From: Limnohabitans sp. Jir61
GTDB lineage: Bacteria > Pseudomonadota > Gammaproteobacteria > Burkholderiales > Burkholderiaceae_C
Direction of reading: 5' to 3'
Length of the DNA stretch: 64,000 nucleotides
Assembly: GCF_003063545.1 (NCBI RefSeq)
Contig: NZ_NESD01000001.1
Span: forward strand, 1,132,790-1,196,789
The position numbers were made by a program, and so were the translations under genes. This document shows positions 59,167-64,000 of this stretch, piece after piece. Numbering within the stretch: the first letter of the stretch is position 1; each line of letters starts with the position of its first letter. The notes under the pieces were generated by a model. That model was not told the origin of the DNA. It was given only the letters and a program-made list of their open reading frames with translations, and ran no database searches.

Positions 59167-60345
59167 ATGTCTCGCACACTCCAGCTCACAGAGCAACTCA
59201 TCTCGCGCCCTTCGGTCACACCCGAGGACGCGGGCTGTTTGGACATCATCACCGCAAGGATTGCGCCTTTGGGTTTTGAGTGCGAACGCATCGACAGCGG
59301 GCCAGACACATTTCGCGTGAGCAACCTGTGGGCTGTCAAGCGCAGTGCTCAGGCAGGAGCCAAAACACTGGTGTTCGCAGGCCATACCGATGTGGTGCCC
59401 ACTGGCCCCATCGACCAATGGACCAGCGACCCCTTCACCCCCACCCACCGCGACGGCAAATTGTTTGGCCGTGGTGCCAGCGACATGAAAGCGTCGTTGG
59501 CAGCGATGGTGGTGGCCTGTGAAGAATTTGCTGCCGCTCAAGCGGATGCCAACATCAACATCGCCTTCTTGCTCACCAGCGACGAAGAAGGCCCCGCACT
59601 TGATGGCACCGTCAAAGTGTGCGAAGCCTTGAAAGCACGCGGCGAAAAGCTTGACTGGTGCATCGTGGGCGAACCAACCTCGGTGGAACGCACCGGCGAC
59701 ATGATCAAAAACGGCCGACGCGGCACGATGAGCGGCAAGCTCACCGTCAAAGGCGTGCAAGGCCACATCGCCTATCCACAACTCGCCAAAAACCCCATCC
59801 ACTTGTTTGCCCCCGCGTTGGCCGACTTGGTGGCGATTGAGTGGGACAAAGGGAACGACTTCTTCCCGCCCACCAGCTGGCAAGTGAGCAACATCCACGC
59901 TGGCACAGGTGCGAGCAACGTGATTCCTGGTGAATGCGTGGTCGATTTCAATTTCCGCTTCTGCACCGAATCCACGCCCGAGCAACTGCAACAGCGCCTC
60001 ACTGCTGTGCTGCACAAGCACAGCTTAGAGTTCGACCTCAAATGGACCATCGGTGGCCTGCCCTTCCTCACCACACCTGGGGATTTGGTCGGTGCCGTGC
60101 AACGCGCCATCCACGACGAAACCGGCATTGACACCGAGCTGTCCACCACCGGCGGCACCAGCGACGGGCGCTTCATTGCGCAAGTCTGCCCACAAGTCAT
60201 TGAGCTAGGCCCACCCAATGCCACCATCCACAAAATCAACGAGTTTGTGGCCGTGGCTGATTTGGATCCCCTGAAAAACATTTACCGCCGTGTGCTGGAA
60301 CAGCTGCACGGCTTGGCCTCACAGGCCAACACGTCCGCACAATGA
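59167..60345 (+). CDS. dapE: Succinyl-diaminopimelate desuccinylase DapE
   Basis: A zinc peptidase-M20 enzyme of 392 residues that removes succinate from N-succinyl-LL-DAP. Motifs: [46 protein letters not shown] with the catalytic glutamate, [30 protein letters not shown] and [12 protein letters not shown] with the last histidine. Its stop overlaps the prmB ATG (ATGA), so the two are translationally coupled. Confidence 0.97.
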   Translation: MSRTLQLTEQLISRPSVTPEDAGCLDIITARIAPLGFECERIDSGPDTFRVSNLWAVKRSAQAGAKTLVFAGHTDVVPTGPIDQWTSDPFTPTHRDGKLFGRGASDMKASLAAMVVACEEFAAAQADANINIAFLLTSDEEGPALDGTVKVCEALKARGEKLDWCIVGEPTSVERTGDMIKNGRRGTMSGKLTVKGVQGHIAYPQLAKNPIHLFAPALADLVAIEWDKGNDFFPPTSWQVSNIHAGTGASNVIPGECVVDFNFRFCTESTPEQLQQRLTAVLHKHSLEFDLKWTIGGLPFLTTPGDLVGAVQRAIHDETGIDTELSTTGGTSDGRFIAQVCPQVIELGPPNATIHKINEFVAVADLDPLKNIYRRVLEQLHGLASQANTSAQ

Positions 60346-61250
60346 ATCCATCTCTCACACTCAGCGCGCTCATTGCACAGAGCGCGCAGCAGCTTGACGC
60401 TGCCCACACTGCAGGCAAGTTGAGTTTCGGCCACGGCACCACCAACGCCGCCGACGAAGCCGCATGGCTGGTACTGTGGAAGCTGGGTTTGCCACTCGAC
60501 ACCGATGTGTCAGATGAAGTGCACAACCTCGAACTGCCCGCCACCCAAGTGGCCAGCGTACAAGCCTTCATTGAGCACCGCATCGCCAGTCGCAAGCCTG
60601 CGGCTTACCTCACGCAAGAGGCGTGGTTGCAGGGCGTGTCGTTCTACATCGACGAGCGCGCCATCGTGCCGCGTTCGCTCATTGCCGAAGTCTTGGCCGA
60701 AGGCAGTATTGACCCTTGGCTCGACCCCAACACCACACGCGTGCTCGACCTGTGCACGGGCAACGGCAGCCTGGGTATCTTGGCTGCGCTGGCTTTTCCA
60801 GACATCACGGTGCTTGGGCTTGACTTGTCCAAAGATGCTTTGGCTGTGGCCCACATCAACATCGAGCGTCACGGGCTTGAAGGCCGCATGACGCTGGCCG
60901 AATCGGATGGCTTGGCCCAAGCCGATGGTGTGTTTGACCTCATCTTGTGCAATCCACCTTATGTGAATGCACAAAGCATGTCCGAGTTGCCTGCCGAATT
61001 CAAAGCCGAGCCCGCGCTCGCTTTGGCCGGTGGCGACGACGGCATGGACTTTATTCGCCAAATGCTGCGCGACGCCCCAGCACACATGAGCGAGCACGCG
61101 GTTTTGGTTTTAGAAATTGGCCACGAACGCGATTACTTTGAAGCAGCCTTTCCTAATTTAGATGTCGTGTGGCTATCGACCAGTGCTGGTGACGACCAGG
61201 TCTTACTCCTCACACGCCAAGCTATTGTCGAAGGCGCAAATAAAAAATGA
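60342..61250 (+). CDS. prmB: Ribosomal protein uL3 glutamine N5-methyltransferase PrmB
   Basis: Methylates the glutamine of ribosomal protein L3. A protein of 302 residues with a helical N-terminal domain ([20 protein letters not shown]), a SAM-binding [20 protein letters not shown] and the substrate motif [11 protein letters not shown]. NxxYxxG-type features near [18 protein letters not shown] distinguish PrmB from PrmC. Overlaps with dapE upstream (ATGA) and the ABC-F gene downstream (ATGA) indicate one transcript. Confidence 0.94.
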   Translation: MNPSLTLSALIAQSAQQLDAAHTAGKLSFGHGTTNAADEAAWLVLWKLGLPLDTDVSDEVHNLELPATQVASVQAFIEHRIASRKPAAYLTQEAWLQGVSFYIDERAIVPRSLIAEVLAEGSIDPWLDPNTTRVLDLCTGNGSLGILAALAFPDITVLGLDLSKDALAVAHINIERHGLEGRMTLAESDGLAQADGVFDLILCNPPYVNAQSMSELPAEFKAEPALALAGGDDGMDFIRQMLRDAPAHMSEHAVLVLEIGHERDYFEAAFPNLDVVWLSTSAGDDQVLLLTRQAIVEGANKK

Positions 61251-63310
61251 TCACGATTAAAAATGTCACCTTGCGCCGCAGCGCCAAGGTGTTACTCGAA
61301 GGCGCCACTGTCACCTTGAACCCCGGTGAAAAAGTAGGCTTGGTGGGCCGCAACGGCGCGGGCAAATCATCGCTGTTTGCTTTGCTCAACGGCAACTTGC
61401 AAGAAGACTCGGGCGAGTTCTACATCCCTACGCAATGGCGCATGGGCCAAGTGGCCCAAGACATGCCAGAGACCGAACAAAGCGCCACCGAGTTCGTGAT
61501 CGAAGGCGACACCGTGCTGAATGACGCACGCGCCGAAGTCAAAGCCGCTGAAGCCACCGAAGACGGCGAGCGTTTGGGCAACGCCTACATGGCGCTGTAC
61601 GACGCGGGCGAGCATGATGCGCAGTCACGCGCACAAGCGCTCATCTTGGGCCTTGGCTTTAAAACCACCGAGCTCGACAACCCTGTGAACAGCTTCTCCG
61701 GTGGTTGGCGCATGCGCTTGCAATTGGCGCGTGCGCTGATGTGCCCGTCTGATTTGTTGCTACTGGATGAGCCTACCAACCACTTGGACTTGGACGCCTT
61801 GGTATGGCTCGAAGCTTGGCTCAAGCGCTACGAAGGCACGATGGTGGTCATCAGCCATGACCGCGAATTTTTGGATGCGGTGACCAACGTCACCCTGCAC
61901 ATCGACGCAGGCAAGCTGGTGCGCTACGGCGGCAACTACAGCAAGTTTGAAGACATGCGCGCCGAGCAAATGGAGCTGCAACAAAACGCGTTTGCCAAAC
62001 AGCAAGACAAGATTGCGCATTTGCAAAAGTTCATTGCGCGCTTCAAGGCCAAGGCCAGCAAAGCCAAGCAAGCACAAAGCCGCGTCAAGGCTTTGGACCG
62101 CATGGAAAAGATTGCGCCGTTGTTGGCCGATGCCGACTTCAGCTTCGAGTTCAAAGAACCTGCCAACTTACCCAACCCCATGCTGAGCATGCAAGGCGTG
62201 AGCGTGGGCTACCCTGCCCCTGCCGACGCGCCTGCGGGCACGCCACCCACCGTCATCGTGCAAAACGTCAGCCGCTCGGTGTTGGCGGGTCAGCGCATTG
62301 GCATCTTGGGTGCCAACGGCCAAGGTAAATCCACGCTGGTAAAAACCATTGCGCGTGATTTGCAAGCTATTGGCGGCGACATGACCGAAGGCAAGGGCCT
62401 GAATATCGGCTACTTTGCGCAGCAAGAACTCGACGTGCTGCACCCCGCAGACAACCCGCTGCAGCACATGATTGACTTGTGCAAAAAGCTCACGGCCGAC
62501 GGCAAGCTGGCAGGCCAAGCCACACGCGAGCAAGACTTGCGCAGCTTTTTGGGCCAGTTCAACTTTGGCGGCGACATGGTCAAGCAAGCCGTGGGCAGCA
62601 TGAGCGGTGGCGAAAAAGCCCGCTTGGTGCTGTGCATGTTGGTGTGGCAACGCCCCAACCTCTTGCTGATGGACGAGCCTACCAACCACTTAGACTTGGC
62701 CACCCGCGAAGCGCTGAGCATGGCGCTGAATGAGTTTGAAGGCACCGTGATGCTGGTCAGCCATGACCGTGCTTTGTTGCGTGCTGTGTGTGATGAGTTC
62801 TGGATGGTGTCACGCGGTGGCGTAGAGCCGTTTGACGGCGACTTGGATGACTATCAGCGCTACCTACTGGAAGAAGGCAAACGCTTGCGTGCGGAGGCAG
62901 TGGCTGCGGCCAATGCAGCGGCACTCAAACCTGCGGTGGCTGTGGCAGATGTGGCAGCTCCGGTTGTTCAAGCTGCAGCACCCGTGGTGAAAGCTACTGC
63001 GCCTGCAGCGAAGGCGGCTGCGCCTATTGCTTCGCGTGACCAACGCAAAGAAGACGCGCAGCTGCGCAAGGAGATCAACGAGAAAAAACGTCCGTTGAAA
63101 AAAGAGTTTGATAGCGTGGAAAAAAACATGGCCACGTTAGAGGCAGAAAAGACAGTGCTGCACGACAAACTCGCCACGCCCCTGCCCCCTGCTGAGATTG
63201 CCGAAGCAGGCAAACGCCTCAAAGTAGTGGAAGACGAGCTGGCCGAGCTAGAAGTGCGTTGGTTGGAACTGACCGAAGCGATGGATGCGATTGAAGCCGC
63301 AATGGCTTAA
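61247..63310 (+). CDS. ABC-F family ATPase (YheS-type)
   Basis: A 687-residue soluble protein with two ABC domains. Domain 1: GLVGRNGAGKSSL, NSFSGGWRMRLQLARAL, LLLDEPTNHLDLDALVWLE. Domain 2: GILGANGQGKSTLVKT, SMSGGEKARLVLCM, LLMDEPTNHLDLATREAL. The interdomain P-site tRNA interaction region is rich in Lys and Gln (QQNAFAKQQDKIAHLQKFIA). The C-terminal part has an Ala/Val/Pro-rich linker (about 545-590) and a coiled-coil (KKRPLKKEFDSVEKNMATLE), as in Uup/YheS. ABC-F proteins act on the ribosomal E site and resolve stalling. The assignment to YheS over Uup is by its extension and remains moderate. Confidence 0.93.
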   Translation: MITIKNVTLRRSAKVLLEGATVTLNPGEKVGLVGRNGAGKSSLFALLNGNLQEDSGEFYIPTQWRMGQVAQDMPETEQSATEFVIEGDTVLNDARAEVKAAEATEDGERLGNAYMALYDAGEHDAQSRAQALILGLGFKTTELDNPVNSFSGGWRMRLQLARALMCPSDLLLLDEPTNHLDLDALVWLEAWLKRYEGTMVVISHDREFLDAVTNVTLHIDAGKLVRYGGNYSKFEDMRAEQMELQQNAFAKQQDKIAHLQKFIARFKAKASKAKQAQSRVKALDRMEKIAPLLADADFSFEFKEPANLPNPMLSMQGVSVGYPAPADAPAGTPPTVIVQNVSRSVLAGQRIGILGANGQGKSTLVKTIARDLQAIGGDMTEGKGLNIGYFAQQELDVLHPADNPLQHMIDLCKKLTADGKLAGQATREQDLRSFLGQFNFGGDMVKQAVGSMSGGEKARLVLCMLVWQRPNLLLMDEPTNHLDLATREALSMALNEFEGTVMLVSHDRALLRAVCDEFWMVSRGGVEPFDGDLDDYQRYLLEEGKRLRAEAVAAANAAALKPAVAVADVAAPVVQAAAPVVKATAPAAKAAAPIASRDQRKEDAQLRKEINEKKRPLKKEFDSVEKNMATLEAEKTVLHDKLATPLPPAEIAEAGKRLKVVEDELAELEVRWLELTEAMDAIEAAMA

Positions 63311-63328
63311 ATCGCTGGCTGATGTCGT

Positions 63329-64000
63329 TTAAACAAAGCGCGCACTGAACTGCGCGCTGCACCAAATAATGGCGGGGAACGCACACATCCACGCCCAGAA
63401 GAATCGGTTCAAGCCAAAGAACCAAAACACCAAGAAGTGAAACAGCGCCGCCACGGCGCAAAACACGGCGGCGAGTCGCGGGTCTAGCAAGCTGAAGGGA
63501 AACAAAATTTCCCACACGATGAAGCCCCACGAGCCCAGCATGGCTAACCATTTATTGCGCAGCGGATGCGTGGCAGACAGTGGCCCATAAATGGCCCCAT
63601 TCAAAAAGATGGTCATGGCCGAGCCATTGCGCCATTCAGGGCGTAGCAGCTTCACCGCCCCCGACATGAAGTACGAGGTGATGGCTTGAATGGCGATATA
63701 CCAAAAGCCTGCTTGCCAGCCCAGCTCTGCATTGCCAAACGCACCCACCACTTGCGAGATGAACAAGCCTGTGAGCACCACGAGCGTTAAGAAATCGCTG
63801 CCACCGTTGAACGCACCGCGCCAACGGATGAGGATGAGCAAGTTGCCCACAAACAAAAAGCCAATTAACGGCAACGATGCACCATGCACTGCCAACGCCG
63901 CAGCCGCACAGAGGCGCAACACCAAATGCAACTGATGCATGTGAGGCTTGAACAGCACGTCCAGCACAGCACGGATAGGCGCATTGGGAATATCAGCCCG
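63329..64000 (-). CDS. Multi-pass membrane protein, HTTM/DoxX-like, 5' end outside the window
   Basis: The frame remains open through the right edge (11 codons beyond the GTG at 63967, reading RADIPNAPIRA), so the N-terminus is truncated. At least six hydrophobic helices are visible, for example LVLRLCAAAALAVHGASLP, LIGFLFVGNLLILI, FLTLVVLTGLFISQVVGAF, FWYIAIQAITSYFMSGAVKL and FCAVAALFHFLVFWFFGLNR. The motif KLLRPEWRNGSAM next to ATHPLRNKWL, together with WEILFPFSL, resembles HTTM (vitamin-K carboxylase-like transmembrane) proteins. Family assignment is tentative. It converges on the ABC-F gene. Confidence 0.72.
   Translation of the reverse strand, partial: RADIPNAPIRAVLDVLFKPHMHQLHLVLRLCAAAALAVHGASLPLIGFLFVGNLLILIRWRGAFNGGSDFLTLVVLTGLFISQVVGAFGNAELGWQAGFWYIAIQAITSYFMSGAVKLLRPEWRNGSAMTIFLNGAIYGPLSATHPLRNKWLAMLGSWGFIVWEILFPFSLLDPRLAAVFCAVAALFHFLVFWFFGLNRFFWAWMCAFPAIIWCSAQFSARFV

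Noticed and set aside
58759..60021. 420-codon open frame on the minus strand
   Set aside because: Antisense to dapD and dapE with a His/Ala/Arg/Asp-rich translation typical of complementary-strand frames; no start context.

Overview
The window looks like a chromosome segment of a betaproteobacterium of the order Burkholderiales, most likely family Comamonadaceae (a Limnohabitans/Rhodoferax/Polaromonas-type relative). This is inferred from gene content and order (a second-type infA, tmk-holB-tatD behind mltG, smc-zipA-ligA-def, dapC-dapD-dapE-prmB, a fad operon with PaaI and GST-like genes) and from moderately GC-rich core genes. No genus-diagnostic marker such as 16S rRNA is present. I see no rRNA, tRNA, CRISPR array or complete insertion sequence. 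Coding density is very high and no gene-free stretch reaches 300 bases.

Positions 1-6.9 kb form an accessory, visibly AT-richer islet. It holds the 3' part of a SNF2 helicase fused to an Mrr-like nuclease (a ZorD-like architecture, cut by the left edge), a small unknown protein, a T5orf172/GIY-YIG protein, a GIY-YIG protein with a NUMOD3 array, a zinc-ribbon/HEPN-like protein and a tiny Met-Gly-Ser repeat protein. It ends in an unusual junction with three GTTACAC heptamers and hairpins. The missing part of the defence-like system, if it exists, lies left of the window.

From 7.0 to 25 kb are core and lineage genes: NTF2-like protein, infA, PaiB-type flavoprotein, tadA fused to a degenerate alpha/beta-hydrolase, a methyltransferase, LD-carboxypeptidase, an OafA-type acyltransferase, the mltG-tmk-holB-tatD-ankyrin operon (minus strand), ygfZ, three secreted or outer-membrane proteins of unknown role including a 39-residue lipoprotein, GNAT and lipase genes, an iron-type alcohol dehydrogenase, tfoX-like, an acquired HEPN gene and a patatin. 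tex follows at 25.4-27.8 kb. A five-gene beta-oxidation operon (acyl-CoA ligase, FadB, FadA, thioesterase, GST-like) runs leftward from 34.3 to 27.9 kb behind a perfect palindromic operator candidate.

From 34.4 to 40.6 kb rightward genes encode SelO-MsrB, YciB-BolA-PpiC, RlhA and a MOSC protein. purL and an acquired DUF2971 gene lie on the minus strand; map-glnD are on the plus strand. The window closes with the minus-strand block Hpt-smc-zipA-ligA-def, the plus-strand block dapC-dapD-dapE-prmB-ABC-F, and a partial membrane-protein gene at the right edge.

A recurrent feature is a -10-like hexamer (GATAAT, GACAAT, TATAGT) ending 5-7 bases before the ATG with no clear Shine-Dalgarno sequence, seen at eight genes. 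It suggests that leaderless mRNAs are common in this organism.
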